Positions 40,095 through 49,972 of a DNA stretch of 59,361 nt are shown piece by piece (position 1 is the first letter of the stretch; every line of letters starts with the position of its first letter). The DNA is from Clostridia bacterium (GTDB lineage Bacteria > Bacillota > Clostridia > Oscillospirales > Acutalibacteraceae). The notes beneath the pieces were generated by a model. That model was given only the letters and a program-made list of their open reading frames with translations. It did not search any database and was not told the origin of the DNA. A program made the position numbers and the translations under genes. The stretch is from assembly GCA_017442225.1 (NCBI GenBank), contig JAFSAR010000013.1:1-59361 (forward strand). Reading direction: 5' to 3'.

Positions 40095-41187
40095 AAAAGT
40101 ATTTGCTGTATTGATATGCGTTTCACTTTGTTTTTTGCTTTGTGGTTGTGGGTATGAGTATTTTGACCTTAATTTAAAATCAAATTACACACGTGAATTT
40201 GCAGGCACCGAGCTTAATGTTTACAACTGGGGTGAATATATTTCAGATGGCAGTGAGGGCTGTATGGACGTTAACCGTGAGTTTGAGCGCCTTACGGGAA
40301 TAAAGGTCAACTACACCACCTTTGAAAGCAACGAAACCATGTACTCACAGCTTAAAAACGGTGGTGTCAGCTATGATGTTATTATTCCGTCGGACTATAT
40401 GATAGCGCGCTTAAAGAGCGAAAATATGCTTAAAAAAATCGACACCTCTTCCCTATCAAATTATCATTATATCGATGAATCTTACAAGGGCCTTTTCTTT
40501 GATGAAACGCAGGAATACACCGTGCCTTATAATGTTGGTATGGTCGGCATTATTTACAACAGTGCGCTAATTAGCGAGCCTGAACATTCGTGGAGAGCTT
40601 TGTGGAGTAAAGAATACCGCAATATGTCGCTTAATTTTAACAATCCGCGTGACGGCTTTATGACAGCGCAAAAGCTACTAGGCTACAGCGTAAACTCGAC
40701 CGATCTTGACGAGTGGAATAAAGCGGCAGAGTTGTTAAAGAGTGGTAAAGATGTCTTACAGTCTTATGTAATGGACGAGATTTACGGCAAGCTTGAAACG
40801 GGTGAAGCCGCAATAGGTCCATATTACGCGGGCGACTACCTTGTTATGCTTGAGGTAAATCCTGATTTGCGTTTCTTTTACCCCGAAGATGGCACAAATA
40901 TTTTTATTGACTCGATATGTGTACCAAGCTGTGTTCAGAATTATGAGGCGGCTATGCTTTATATCAACTTTTTATTAGAGCCTGATATTGCGCTTGCAAA
41001 CGCTGAATATATCGGCTACGCCTCACCTAATACGGCGGTAATTGAAAACCCCGATTATTGTTATTATCAAAACGAAATTTTATATCCTAAAGAAGAGGAT
41101 TTGCCCGATAGCGAATACTATCACGACCTGCCCGAAAAGGTGCGTATGCACTATGAAAACCTGTGGCTTGATTTAAAACTTTATTAA
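40087..41187 (+). CDS. potD: Spermidine/putrescine-binding lipoprotein
   Basis: A 366-residue exported solute-binding protein. A hydrophobic signal peptide with lipobox-like LLCGC predicts lipidated Cys21. The mature protein has the PotD features LNVYNWGEYISDG (about 41-53), YDVIIPSDYMIARL, a hinge with YTVPYNVGMVGIIYN, and an acidic polyamine-binding pocket with Asp/Glu and aromatic residues. It starts inside potC with AGGAGG upstream. It is the last gene before a dispersed palindrome (41198-41294) that probably ends the transcript. Confidence 0.94.
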   Translation: MFKKVFAVLICVSLCFLLCGCGYEYFDLNLKSNYTREFAGTELNVYNWGEYISDGSEGCMDVNREFERLTGIKVNYTTFESNETMYSQLKNGGVSYDVIIPSDYMIARLKSENMLKKIDTSSLSNYHYIDESYKGLFFDETQEYTVPYNVGMVGIIYNSALISEPEHSWRALWSKEYRNMSLNFNNPRDGFMTAQKLLGYSVNSTDLDEWNKAAELLKSGKDVLQSYVMDEIYGKLETGEAAIGPYYAGDYLVMLEVNPDLRFFYPEDGTNIFIDSICVPSCVQNYEAAMLYINFLLEPDIALANAEYIGYASPNTAVIENPDYCYYQNEILYPKEEDLPDSEYYHDLPEKVRMHYENLWLDLKLY

Positions 41188-41197
41188 TTTTATATTG

Positions 41198-41294
41198 CGG
41201 ATTGCTTCGTGACAAAGATCACTCGCAATGACAAATATTTGGTAACATCTAAATTACTGTCATTGTGTGCCAATATCATTGGCGTGGCAATCCG
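41198..41294. repeat. Palindromic dispersed repeat, copy B (permuted)
   Basis: CGGATTGCTTCG (41198-41209) and GGCGTGGCAATCCG (41281-41294) form the outer arms; CTCGCAATGACA and TGTCATTGTG form inner arms. The same half-modules as the 12606-12698 copy are present, but the half that was on the left there is first here on the opposite strand, so inner and outer arms are exchanged. It separates potD from nfnA and is followed by Ts. Confidence 0.8.
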
Positions 41295-41301
41295 TTTTTT
41301 A

Positions 41302-41330
41302 TTGACTTTACTGTAAATATATAATATAAT
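41302..41330 (+). promoter_or_regulatory. Promoter of nfnAB
   Basis: TTGACT (41302-41307), 17 bases, consensus TATAAT (41325-41330). It starts 8 bases after the palindrome. Confidence 0.85.
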
Positions 41331-41361
41331 ATTAAAATCTTTAAGACAGGAGGACAATTTT

Positions 41362-42210
41362 ATGTATGAAATCGTAACAAAAAAAGAGCTTAACCCCACC
41401 GTTACGCAGATGGAAATTAAGGCTCCTCTTGTTGCCAATAAGGTAAAACCCGGTCAATTTATTATTTTACGTGTTGATGAAAACGGTGAACGAATCCCCT
41501 TAACAGTTGCCGCAAGAAATAAAACTGAAGGCACAGTTAAAATAATCTTTCAGATTGTAGGCGCTACCACAAATAAACTCAATCAAAAAATTGAGGGTGA
41601 ATTTATACAGGACTTTGTAGGTCCTTTGGGTGAGCCTACTCATATAGATGGACTTAAAAAGGTATGTGTCATAGGCGGCGGTGTCGGATGCGCTATTGCT
41701 ATGCCTATAGCAGAGGCTTTACACAATCAGGGCGCCGAGGTTACAAGTATAATAGGCTTCAGAAATAAGGACCTTGTCATCTTGGAAAATGAATTTAAAG
41801 CTTGCTCCGATACTTTACATATTATGACCGACGACGGCTCTTACGGTCGTCACGGCAACGTTTGTGTGCCGCTAAGCGAAATGCTATCAGACGGCGCACA
41901 GTTTGATATGGTTATCACCATCGGTCCGCTTATTATGATGAAATTTGTGGTTGAGGCGGCGCGCCCCTACGGCACTCCCGTTACTGTATCTATGAATCCA
42001 ATTATGATTGACGGCACAGGTATGTGCGGCGGATGCAGACTTACTCTTAATATTGACGGCGAGCGTGTTACAAAATTTGCCTGTGTAGACGGTCCCGATT
42101 TTGACGGATATCAGGTTGATTTTGACGAAGCAATGTCAAGGAGCAGAATGTACTCGGATTTTGAGCGTCACGCTTACGAAGACAGTTGCAACCTATTTAG
42201 AAAGGCATAA
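41362..42210 (+). CDS. nfnA: NfnA-like FAD/[2Fe-2S] subunit of NADH-dependent ferredoxin:NADP+ oxidoreductase
   Basis: A 282-residue sulfide dehydrogenase/PyrK-family protein. An N-terminal FAD-binding beta-barrel (RIPLTVAARNKTEG, about 48-61) is followed by an NAD-binding domain with VIGGGVGCAIAMPIAEAL (about 102-119) and a C-terminal [2Fe-2S] region with Cys in GMCGGCRLTL and FACVDGPDFDG. With the next gene it forms the electron-bifurcating transhydrogenase that couples NADH and reduced ferredoxin to NADP+ reduction. The pairing and order with nfnB support the name; a stand-alone sulfide dehydrogenase is the alternative. AGGAGGA ribosome site. Confidence 0.9.
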   Translation: MYEIVTKKELNPTVTQMEIKAPLVANKVKPGQFIILRVDENGERIPLTVAARNKTEGTVKIIFQIVGATTNKLNQKIEGEFIQDFVGPLGEPTHIDGLKKVCVIGGGVGCAIAMPIAEALHNQGAEVTSIIGFRNKDLVILENEFKACSDTLHIMTDDGSYGRHGNVCVPLSEMLSDGAQFDMVITIGPLIMMKFVVEAARPYGTPVTVSMNPIMIDGTGMCGGCRLTLNIDGERVTKFACVDGPDFDGYQVDFDEAMSRSRMYSDFERHAYEDSCNLFRKA

Positions 42211-42219
42211 GGTGATAAT

Positions 42220-43629
42220 ATGGCAATAAATCCTAAAAAGCACGAAATGCCTACGCAAGAGCCCGCTGTTCGCGCTCATAATTTTGACGAGGTGGCTTTA
42301 GGCTACAGCGAGGAAATTGCTATTTCCGAAGCACAGCGTTGCCTTAATTGCAAAAACGCGCCCTGTGTAAATGGTTGCCCTGTAAATATTGATATACCCA
42401 ATTTTATTTCAAAAATAAAAGATGGTAATTTTGAGGAAGCGTACAATGTGATTTCGCTCTCCTCTTCTTTGCCCGCTGTTTGCGGCCGTGTTTGCCCGCA
42501 GGAAACCCAGTGCGAAAGCAAATGTACGTTGGGTATCAAGTTTGAGCCCGTAGGCATTGGCAGACTCGAACGCTTTGTTGCCGATTGGCATAACAACAAT
42601 TCAAAAGTGCAACCCCAAAAGCCCACCTCTAACGGTCACAAAGTGGCTGTTGTAGGCTCGGGTCCGTCAGGACTTACATGCGCGGGCGGTCTTGCAAAAC
42701 TTGGCTATGAGGTAACTGTATTTGAAGCATTACACACCGCTGGTGGCGTGCTTGTTTACGGCATTCCCGAATTCCGTTTGCCAAAATCTATTGTTGCAAA
42801 AGAGGTTGACACACTTAAAGCTTTGGGTGTAGAGATTGAAACCAATGTAGTTATTGGCAAGACGCTCACCATTGATGAGTTGTTCGATATGGGGTATGAG
42901 GCTGTGTTTGTAGGCTCGGGCGCGGGACTTCCAAACTTTATGGGAATACCCGGCGAAAGCCTTAAAGGCGTGTATTCGGCGAATGAATTTTTAACACGCA
43001 GCAATCTTATGAAGGCATACATCCAAAACCCTAATACCCCGATTATGAAGGGTGGCAAGGTTGCCGTTGTAGGCGGCGGTAATGTTGCAATGGACGCGGC
43101 GCGCACTGCGCTTCGTCTGGGCGCTGAAAAGGTATATGTTGTATACCGACGCTCTATGGACGAGTTGCCCGCCCGTAAGGAAGAGGTTGAGCACGCTATT
43201 GAAGAAGGCATTGACTTTAAGCTGCTTTGCAACCCCGTTGAGATTTTAGGCTACAGCAACCCTGATAATCCTCGCGACGAGAAAAACGGTTTTGTAACGG
43301 GTATGAAATGTATAAAAATGGAACTTGGGCTTCCTGATGAAAAAGGCAGACGCAGACCTGTACCCATCGAGAATTCTGAATTTGTGATTGATGTTGACAC
43401 AGTGATTATTTCAATAGGCACTTCACCAAATCCGCTTATTAAAAATACCACCGACGGACTTGAGGTTAATTCACGCGGAGGCATAATCGTAACCGAAGAC
43501 GGACTTACCTCTCGCGAAGCTGTATATGCAGGCGGTGACGCAGTAACAGGCGCCTCAACGGTAATCTCGGCAATGGGCGCGGGCAAAGTAGCCGCAAAAT
43601 CAATTGATGAATATTTGAGCAATAAATAG
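42220..43629 (+). CDS. nfnB: NfnB-like subunit (glutamate synthase small-subunit family)
   Basis: A 469-residue flavoprotein with two N-terminal [4Fe-4S] motifs (CLNCKNAPCVNGCP about 42-55; CGRVCPQETQCESKC about 88-102), an FAD Rossmann motif VVGSGPSGLTCAGGLAKLG (about 144-162), an NADPH-binding motif VVGGGNVAMDAARTALRLGA (about 284-303) and the GGDAVTGASTVISAMGAGK end. The same fold is used by GltD, but no large glutamate synthase gene is adjacent and NfnA is 9 bases upstream, so NfnB is the better reading. It is followed by a strong terminator. Confidence 0.9.
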   Translation: MAINPKKHEMPTQEPAVRAHNFDEVALGYSEEIAISEAQRCLNCKNAPCVNGCPVNIDIPNFISKIKDGNFEEAYNVISLSSSLPAVCGRVCPQETQCESKCTLGIKFEPVGIGRLERFVADWHNNNSKVQPQKPTSNGHKVAVVGSGPSGLTCAGGLAKLGYEVTVFEALHTAGGVLVYGIPEFRLPKSIVAKEVDTLKALGVEIETNVVIGKTLTIDELFDMGYEAVFVGSGAGLPNFMGIPGESLKGVYSANEFLTRSNLMKAYIQNPNTPIMKGGKVAVVGGGNVAMDAARTALRLGAEKVYVVYRRSMDELPARKEEVEHAIEEGIDFKLLCNPVEILGYSNPDNPRDEKNGFVTGMKCIKMELGLPDEKGRRRPVPIENSEFVIDVDTVIISIGTSPNPLIKNTTDGLEVNSRGGIIVTEDGLTSREAVYAGGDAVTGASTVISAMGAGKVAAKSIDEYLSNK

Positions 43630-43630
43630 T

Positions 43631-43667
43631 AAAAAGGCTTGAGGATTATTGACCTCAAGCCTTTTTT
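43631..43667. terminator. Bidirectional terminator between nfnB and the GHL6 gene
   Basis: AAAAAGGCTTGAGG (43631-43644) pairs with CCTCAAGCCTTTTT (43653-43666). The two convergent genes share it. Confidence 0.9.
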
Positions 43668-43670
43668 CAA

Positions 43671-45638
43671 TTAATACTTAATCTCAGTCATTTGCCAACA
43701 TTCAAATTTTGGTATGGTGAATTCTATCTTACCGTCGTTATATTTGAATTTGAGCTTTTTATTTTCGGGAACAAGTTTTACAGATTTTGGTTTTTTGTCC
43801 GACTTCACCGATACGGTTGTATCATAAATCGGAATGATATCTTCTATTATCTGTGTCTTTTCGCCGCGGAGTACAGGTGACGCGTAAAGGGTATGTACAA
43901 TCTGACGGTCACCTTTTTCTGTAAGTGTTATAACTCCTTGTGCTGCAAGATTGGTATTAATAGTTTTATCATCACCTATTAAAGCCTCAATAGCAGCGCG
44001 GACAATTTCTTTTGTATAGATACTACCGTGTGTATAATACTCCAAAAACACCTTGTGAGCAAAATATGCGGTGTTTTGGGTCATAATTACCGCATCACCG
44101 TATCTCTCATTGCTGTTTGGGGTATGCAAATGCGAACAAAAACGTTCGAGTGTTCGGTTAAAGTATGGTTTATCTATAATTGCTTTTGACTTGCCCGTAG
44201 TAGCCGATACCTTCATTGCGTCTTCATATATAACATATGATGCTTGGCATAAGCTTTCAATATCGTCATTGGGACGAATATACGTAGGCTTGTATTCACT
44301 GTTACCCTCAAGCCTACAACCAAAATCAATAGCGAAATCAGTCTTTTCTTGATTCAGTCCCGATTCATAGCTTGCAAGCACCTTGCCGCCTGCCGCTAAA
44401 TAATCACTTATCCTTTTAGCAAGTTTTTCATCCAAAGTGCAAATATCGGGCAAGATAAGAAGCTTATAACCCGAAATATCGGTTTCGGTATCAACAACAT
44501 CAAACAGATAGTTGCTTTCAAGCAAGATACGCGCGCAACCTGAATTCCATTTAAGTGATTGGCTGTGATGAAGCGCTATTCCGTTGGAGTTATGGATTGC
44601 CTCAGTTGAAAGTATCGCTATGTCAGATTTGTTTTTATATCCATCAAGCCAAGACTCTCGTTTTTCAACTGTTCTATAAGCCTCTCCAATCAAAGTATAT
44701 GTAGCGTTATCCATAAGTCCTGTTGGGTGCAGCTGGTCACCTATCGAACTGCAAGCGCCGTTCGCAGCAGACAGCGCCACCTCATAACGCAAAGCATTTG
44801 GGTGCTTATAGCCGCCAAATTCACCCCACGATTTATGGAATTTTCCCGTCATACCAAGATAGTCCATACCAAGAGTACGCGCATAAGCCGCCGACATTGG
44901 AAAATGGTCATAACCCCAACCGCCTGTTGGCAAGCTTTCAAGCTCAAGGTGGGTATTAGCATGGGCGAGGTCCCGTCTTCCATGACGAATGTGTCCGCCG
45001 TTATGAAATACGGGAAGTCCAGGTTTTACCGAGTCGATAGTCTCGCGAACACGTCTAACGTAGTTTGCATAGGTTTCTTCTGCAAGAAGCATAACATCGT
45101 CAGGATTATTAACATCTAAACCGCGTTTTGCCATCTCGGCGCGACAGGTCTCACAATAGCAAGGGTCAACGTGAACTATATCAAGGAAAATACCGTCGGC
45201 ATCGTAGTTTTCACAAACCTCTTTAATTTCAGCCAAAAGTTCATCTAAATAAGGTGTGTTAAGGCACAAAAGATGATACCCAACATATTCCATATTAATA
45301 CCGTTTTGGTATTCATCAAATCTGTAATTTAACCATTCGGGATGTTCGTACATAGCCTTGTTATCAAAGCCTGCCGAAATATAAACAGGTGTTTTGACAC
45401 CGATTTCGTGAGCCGCCTCTATCTGCGCGCCTAATAGGTCGAAGTTTAAATGTGGATGCATTTTATTAACCTTTGTAGGATGATAAGACCAACCGTGATG
45501 GCATTTTGAAAATACTGTTATAGAGTCTACATGCCCTTTTTTAAGCATTTCTTGAAAATTTTCTTTAGAGAATTTACTACCTATGCCCTCTATTTTTTCG
45601 GATGTATGAAAATCAAGATGTACCTGTCTGCGTCTCAT
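43671..45638 (-). CDS. Glycosidase of the GHL6 type with beta-galactosidase trimerisation-like domain
   Basis: A 655-residue cytoplasmic protein (no signal peptide). The N-terminal TIM barrel begins RRRQVHLDFHTSE and contains DSITVFSKCHHGWSYHP (about 40-56) and DADGIFLDIVHVDPCYCETC (about 155-174), the pattern of hypothetical glycosyl hydrolase 6, related to alpha-L-fucosidases. The middle part (about 340-540; a flavodoxin-like Rossmann segment with LLILPDICTLDEKLAKRISDYLAAGGKVLASYESG) is the beta-galactosidase trimerisation type. The C-terminus is a beta-sandwich. The substrate is unknown. ATG 45638 is chosen (GAGGTG site); an upstream TTG is ignored. Own promoter, single gene. Confidence 0.82.
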   Translation of the reverse strand: MRRRQVHLDFHTSEKIEGIGSKFSKENFQEMLKKGHVDSITVFSKCHHGWSYHPTKVNKMHPHLNFDLLGAQIEAAHEIGVKTPVYISAGFDNKAMYEHPEWLNYRFDEYQNGINMEYVGYHLLCLNTPYLDELLAEIKEVCENYDADGIFLDIVHVDPCYCETCRAEMAKRGLDVNNPDDVMLLAEETYANYVRRVRETIDSVKPGLPVFHNGGHIRHGRRDLAHANTHLELESLPTGGWGYDHFPMSAAYARTLGMDYLGMTGKFHKSWGEFGGYKHPNALRYEVALSAANGACSSIGDQLHPTGLMDNATYTLIGEAYRTVEKRESWLDGYKNKSDIAILSTEAIHNSNGIALHHSQSLKWNSGCARILLESNYLFDVVDTETDISGYKLLILPDICTLDEKLAKRISDYLAAGGKVLASYESGLNQEKTDFAIDFGCRLEGNSEYKPTYIRPNDDIESLCQASYVIYEDAMKVSATTGKSKAIIDKPYFNRTLERFCSHLHTPNSNERYGDAVIMTQNTAYFAHKVFLEYYTHGSIYTKEIVRAAIEALIGDDKTINTNLAAQGVITLTEKGDRQIVHTLYASPVLRGEKTQIIEDIIPIYDTTVSVKSDKKPKSVKLVPENKKLKFKYNDGKIEFTIPKFECWQMTEIKY

Positions 45639-45667
45639 AACGCACCTCGCCAAGTTTATTTTAATTC

Positions 45668-45696
45668 ATTATACATTTAAGTGCATAAAATAACAA
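45668..45696 (-). promoter_or_regulatory. Promoter of the GHL6 gene
   Basis: On the minus strand TTGTTA (complement of 45691-45696), 17 bases, TATAAT (complement of 45668-45673). It overlaps the end of the argF terminator. Confidence 0.7.
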
Positions 45697-45722
45697 CCCG
45701 TATTTTAAATAAATACGGGTTG
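45687..45722 (-). terminator. Terminator of the arginine operon
   Basis: On the minus strand CAACCCGTATT pairs with AATACGGGTTG (45694-45722), then TTATTTTAT. It is 9 bases after the argF stop. Confidence 0.8.
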
Positions 45723-45730
45723 AAATTTAT

Positions 45731-46711
45731 TTAGATAGTAGCGGCAATAACCGCTTTAATTGTATGCATACGATTTTCAGCTTCGTCAAACACGATTGAC
45801 TGCTCTGACTCAAATACTTCTTCGGTAACCTCCATACAATCAATGCCGAATTTTTCATAGATTTGCTTTCCTATTGTAGTATCAAGGTTGTGGAATGCCG
45901 GTAGGCAGTGCATAAAGCGACATTGTGAACCTGCCTTTTCCATTAACGCCTTATTTACCTGATATGGCATTAAGTCTTTAATTCTTTCTTCCCAAACGGA
46001 ATCGGGCTCGCCCATAGATACCCAAACGTCAGTGTAAATAACATCGGCGCCCTTTACGGCATCGGTACTTTCGCTAAATTCAATTATAGCGCCCGTCGTC
46101 TTTGCAATTTGGAGACATTCGTTTACAAGTTCACTTTCGGGGAAATATTTTTTGTTGGTGCAGGCCACAAAATGCATACCCATTTTAGCACAACCCACCA
46201 TAAGAGAATTGCCCATATTGTAACGCGCATCACCCATATAAACGAGCTTTTTACCCTTTAGCTCACCAAAATGCTCGCGAATAGTCAAAAAGTCGGCAAG
46301 AATTTGTGTTGGGTGGAATTCATTTGTAAGACCGTTCCACACGGGGACACCTGCGTGCTTGGCTAATTCCTCAACAATATCCTGTCCAAAGCCACGGTAT
46401 TCAATACCGTCATACATACGACCAAGCACACGAGCTGTATCGGCAATGCTTTCTTTTTTACCAATTTGTGAGCCCGTGGGGTCAAGGTAAGTAGGATGCA
46501 TACCAAGGTCTGCAGCAGCCACCTCGAACGCACAACGGGTACGTGTGCTTGTCTTTTCGAAAATAAGCGCAATGTTTTTGCCCTCATAATGTTTATGCGG
46601 TGTGCCGCACTTCTTTTTTTCTTTAAATTCTGCGGCAAGGTCTAAAAGACCTTCAATTTCTTCGCTTGTGAAGTCAAGTAGTTTTAAAAAACTTTTTCCC
46701 TTTAAATCCAT
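45731..46711 (-). CDS. argF: Ornithine carbamoyltransferase
   Basis: A 326-residue transcarbamylase that makes citrulline from ornithine and carbamoyl phosphate. The carbamoyl-phosphate motif is [13 protein letters not shown] (about 51-63), the ornithine-binding region has HPTQILADF (about 132) and HCLPAFH with catalytic Cys is near 269. DxxxSMG is present as DVWVSMGE. Length fits the family. Its start overlaps the argD stop as TAATG. Last gene of the operon. Confidence 0.97.
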   Translation of the reverse strand: MDLKGKSFLKLLDFTSEEIEGLLDLAAEFKEKKKCGTPHKHYEGKNIALIFEKTSTRTRCAFEVAAADLGMHPTYLDPTGSQIGKKESIADTARVLGRMYDGIEYRGFGQDIVEELAKHAGVPVWNGLTNEFHPTQILADFLTIREHFGELKGKKLVYMGDARYNMGNSLMVGCAKMGMHFVACTNKKYFPESELVNECLQIAKTTGAIIEFSESTDAVKGADVIYTDVWVSMGEPDSVWEERIKDLMPYQVNKALMEKAGSQCRFMHCLPAFHNLDTTIGKQIYEKFGIDCMEVTEEVFESEQSIVFDEAENRMHTIKAVIAATI

Positions 46712-47874
46712 TATTTTGCAACCTCTTTAATTATATCTATAGCATTTTTCAAATCATCAAACGGAATGTTTAATGCCGGCAGAAGTCTTACTTTATCCTT
46801 TGCAGTAAGACACAAAACACCCTTTTCCATAGCGGACTTTACAACCTCTACGGCAGGTTTTGTTGTTTTAATACCAATCATAAGACCCATACCGCTAACA
46901 TATTCAATACCATCGGCACCGTTCAATTCATTAAATATATACCTGCTTTTCGCCTTAACCTCGTTTAAAAGCTCGTCGGTTAAGCGATTTATAACCGTAA
47001 GCGCACCCGCGCAGCATACGGGATTGCCGCCATAGGTAGAGCCGTGGTCACCGAAACCTAAGACGCTTTCTACCCTTTCGCCTAACATTGCCGCACCGAT
47101 TGGTAACCCGCCGCCAAGACCCTTTGCGGTAGTAACGATATCGGGTGAGATATCATAATTCATATATGCGTATAACTTACCTGTTCTGCCGTTGCCTGTT
47201 TGAACTTCATCAATAATAATTAAAAAATTATACTCTTTTGCAAGAATACCTACTGCCTTTACAAAATCGGCATCAAGAGCTATAACACCGCCTTCACCCT
47301 GAACGCACTCAATCATAACAGCGGCAATATTATTGCTCTTAACGGTGTTTTTAAGTGTTTCAATATCATTTGCAGGTGTATGTATAAATCCGTTTGTAAG
47401 CGGTTTAAAATGCTCGTGATAATGCTCTTGTCCAGTTGCCGCTAAAGTAGTAATAGTTCTGCCGTGAAAACTGTTTTCAAGAGTTACTATGGTATAACAA
47501 TCATCACCTTTATTTTCAGCTGCCCATTTACGAGCCACCTTAATAGCGCACTCATTTGCCTCGGCGCCTGAGTTTGAAAAAAACACCTTTTTAAGCCCTG
47601 TCTTTTCACATAAGACTTTAGCAAGTTTAGCGCAAGGCTCAGTATAGTAAAGGTTAGAAGTGTGCTGTAATGTTGCGGCTTGTTTTGAAACAGCCGCTGC
47701 CCACTCGTCATCCGCAAATCCAAACGCCGTAACACCAATGCCTGTGCCCATATCAATATATTCTTTACCGTTTATATCAACAATATGGGAGCCTTTACCT
47801 TTTACAAGCTCTATTTGAAAACGGTTATATGTATTTGCAACGTATTGTTTATCTATAGATATTAAATCAGCCAT
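46711..47874 (-). CDS. argD: Acetylornithine aminotransferase
   Basis: A 387-residue PLP enzyme of the class-III aminotransferase family, converting N-acetylglutamate semialdehyde to N-acetylornithine. Features: [17 protein letters not shown] (about 95-111), [28 protein letters not shown] (PLP Asp) and [14 protein letters not shown] with the Schiff-base Lys (about 237). It overlaps argB by 8 bases and argF by 1. Confidence 0.97.
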   Translation of the reverse strand: MADLISIDKQYVANTYNRFQIELVKGKGSHIVDINGKEYIDMGTGIGVTAFGFADDEWAAAVSKQAATLQHTSNLYYTEPCAKLAKVLCEKTGLKKVFFSNSGAEANECAIKVARKWAAENKGDDCYTIVTLENSFHGRTITTLAATGQEHYHEHFKPLTNGFIHTPANDIETLKNTVKSNNIAAVMIECVQGEGGVIALDADFVKAVGILAKEYNFLIIIDEVQTGNGRTGKLYAYMNYDISPDIVTTAKGLGGGLPIGAAMLGERVESVLGFGDHGSTYGGNPVCCAGALTVINRLTDELLNEVKAKSRYIFNELNGADGIEYVSGMGLMIGIKTTKPAVEVVKSAMEKGVLCLTAKDKVRLLPALNIPFDDLKNAIDIIKEVAK

Positions 47875-48739
47875 TGCTATCCCTCATAACCATAGTACCA
47901 GCACCCTCATCAGTTAGAAGCTCCATAAGAATTGAATGCGGAACACGACCATCCATAATAACAACGTTTTTAACACCCTTGTGTATTGCTTCTACACAAC
48001 AATCAACCTTTGGTATCATACCACCAGAAATTACGCCCTCGCTCTTAAGTTGTTGGATTTCACTTATAGTAAGCTGTGGAATGATTGTGCTTGGGTCATC
48101 TTTGTCACGCAGAATACCGTCAATATCAGTCATCATAATAAGTCTTTGCGCGCCCAAAGCCCCCGCAATAAATGCCGCCGCAGTATCACCGTTTATATTA
48201 TAGGCATTACCCTGTTTATCACAACCAATAGTAGAAACGACAGGAATATATCCCTTTTCAAGCAGGTCAAGGATTGGTGAAATATGCACCTTTGTAACCT
48301 TGCCCACAAAGCCTAGACGTTCGTCTTTAATCTCGGCTTCAATAAGTCTTCCGTCCATACCCGAAATACCCATAGCCTTGCCGCCCTTCATTTCAAGAAG
48401 GTTTACAAGTGTTTTGTTAACCTTGCCTGCAAGTACCATTTGCACAATATCAACGGTTTCTTTATCGGTTACACGAAGACCGTCTACAAACTCTGCCTTT
48501 TTACCAAGCTTGTTCATAAGGTCGTTGATTTCAGGTCCGCCGCCGTGAACAAGCACAACCTTTACACCGATAAGCCACAGAAGAACGATATCTTCCATAA
48601 CCTGTTGCTTAAGTTGTTCGTTTATCATAGCGTTGCCGCCATATTTTATAACAACAATTTCATTGGTATGTTTTTTAATATACGGAAGCGCCTGAGTAAG
48701 CACCTCAGCGCGCTCGGCATTAGAAAAATGGTTGTCCAT
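47867..48739 (-). CDS. argB: Acetylglutamate kinase
   Basis: A 290-residue amino-acid kinase that phosphorylates N-acetylglutamate. IVVIKYGGNAM (about 27-37) binds ATP phosphate, VLVHGGGPEINDLM binds the substrate, and INGDTAAAFIAGALGA (about 192) and GGMIPKVDCC are the family motifs. An N-terminal helix of about 15 residues (SNAERAEVLTQALPYIKKH) matches the arginine-sensitive hexameric type, suggesting feedback inhibition by arginine. ATG 48739 is chosen with AAGGAG upstream; the frame also extends to 48781, inside argJ. Confidence 0.96.
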   Translation of the reverse strand: MDNHFSNAERAEVLTQALPYIKKHTNEIVVIKYGGNAMINEQLKQQVMEDIVLLWLIGVKVVLVHGGGPEINDLMNKLGKKAEFVDGLRVTDKETVDIVQMVLAGKVNKTLVNLLEMKGGKAMGISGMDGRLIEAEIKDERLGFVGKVTKVHISPILDLLEKGYIPVVSTIGCDKQGNAYNINGDTAAAFIAGALGAQRLIMMTDIDGILRDKDDPSTIIPQLTISEIQQLKSEGVISGGMIPKVDCCVEAIHKGVKNVVIMDGRVPHSILMELLTDEGAGTMVMRDSNG

Positions 48740-48749
48740 AATTTTCTCC

Positions 48750-49970
48750 TTATGTTCTATAGTCACCGTTAATTTTGACATAATCGTAGGTTAAATCACA
48801 ACCCCACGCGGTTGACGAGAATTCACCGTCATTTAACTTTATATCAATAACGATTTCACGTTCTAACAAAATTTCTTTTGCCTTTTCTTCTGAAAAATCT
48901 ACGCCCGCGCCGTTTTGACAAACAAGTATTTTGCCCTTGTCTGAAACAAACGAAACATCTATTTTTGTAGTATCAACTTGTGCGCCGCTATAGCCTATTG
49001 CGCAAAGCACACGTCCCCAGTTGGCATCGGCGCCAAACATAGCCGCCTTTAAAAGACTTGAACAAACAACGCTTTTTGCAACGGTTTTTGCAGTATCAGG
49101 TGTGTCGGCGCCGCTAACCTTACATTCAAGCAGTTTTGTAGCGCCCTCACCGTCACCTGCAATAACACGGCAAAGATTAACGGTTACTGTGTTAAGCGCC
49201 TTCATAAAGGTGTTAAATTCTTCACCATCATCGGTAATTTCTTTATTATCTGCCATACCGTTGGCAAGCACTGTTACCATATCGTTGGTAGAGGTGTCGC
49301 CGTCAATACTTAGCATATTAAAGGTGTTGGTAATATCACCTGATAATGCCTTTTGCAGCATATCCGAAGATATTGCCACATCGGTGGTAATAAACACAAG
49401 CATTGTAGCCATATTAGGATGAATCATACCGCTACCCTTTGCAATACCACCCATATGACATACCTTATCACCTATAGTAAACTCAACAGCAATTTGCTTA
49501 TCGACGGTGTCGGTGGTCATAATAGCCTCAGCGGCATCCTGACTACCGTTCGCTCTAAGTGTTTTTGCTAAAGTGGGAATACCCTCGGCAATAGGCGCAA
49601 TATCGAGCGGCTGACCGATAACACCGGTTGACGCCACAACAACGTCGTTTGCGTTTATATTAAGCTCTTTTGCTACCAAATCACTCATCTGCTCGGCAAT
49701 TTCTATGCCGTTTGCGTTGCAGGTGTTGGCATTACCGCTGTTGCAGATAACCGCCCGAGCCTTGCCGTCAGATATATGGTTTTTTGTAACTGTAAGCGGC
49801 GCGCCCTTTACAAGATTAGTTGTATATACCGCCGCAGCGTTACAAATAGTATCACTTACAATAAGTGCCAAATCTTTTTTTGTTTTATTTTTTCTGATTC
49901 CACAGTGTACACCGGCCGCCTTAAAGCCTTTTGCCGCGCACACACCGCCGTTTATTAACTTAATATCCAT
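48750..49970 (-). CDS. argJ: Bifunctional ornithine acetyltransferase/N-acetylglutamate synthase
   Basis: A 406-residue self-cleaving enzyme that transfers acetyl from N-acetylornithine to glutamate, recycling the acetyl group. GGIAKGSGMIHPNMATMLVFITTD (about 177-200) contains the autocleavage Ala-Thr and the catalytic Thr; the oxyanion and binding segments VVCSSLLKAAMFGADANWGR and the C-terminal STAWGCDLTYDYVKIN are typical. The presence of ArgJ means the pathway is the cyclic one, so separate ArgA and ArgE are not required. It precedes argB by 10 bases. Confidence 0.97.
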   Translation of the reverse strand: MDIKLINGGVCAAKGFKAAGVHCGIRKNKTKKDLALIVSDTICNAAAVYTTNLVKGAPLTVTKNHISDGKARAVICNSGNANTCNANGIEIAEQMSDLVAKELNINANDVVVASTGVIGQPLDIAPIAEGIPTLAKTLRANGSQDAAEAIMTTDTVDKQIAVEFTIGDKVCHMGGIAKGSGMIHPNMATMLVFITTDVAISSDMLQKALSGDITNTFNMLSIDGDTSTNDMVTVLANGMADNKEITDDGEEFNTFMKALNTVTVNLCRVIAGDGEGATKLLECKVSGADTPDTAKTVAKSVVCSSLLKAAMFGADANWGRVLCAIGYSGAQVDTTKIDVSFVSDKGKILVCQNGAGVDFSEEKAKEILLEREIVIDIKLNDGEFSSTAWGCDLTYDYVKINGDYRT

Positions 49971-49972
49971 TG

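Noticed and set aside
12606..41294. CRISPR array or tandem repeat interpretation of the dispersed palindromes
   Set aside because: Only two distant copies occur, with self-complementary arms and no regular spacers or cas genes.
41190..41438. 82-codon minus-strand frame over the second palindrome
   Set aside because: It is formed by the repeat and the antisense of the nfnA start.
42220..43629. GltD (glutamate synthase small subunit) as the identity of the nfnB gene
   Set aside because: The fold is the same, but no glutamate synthase large subunit is nearby and it is directly preceded by the NfnA-type gene.
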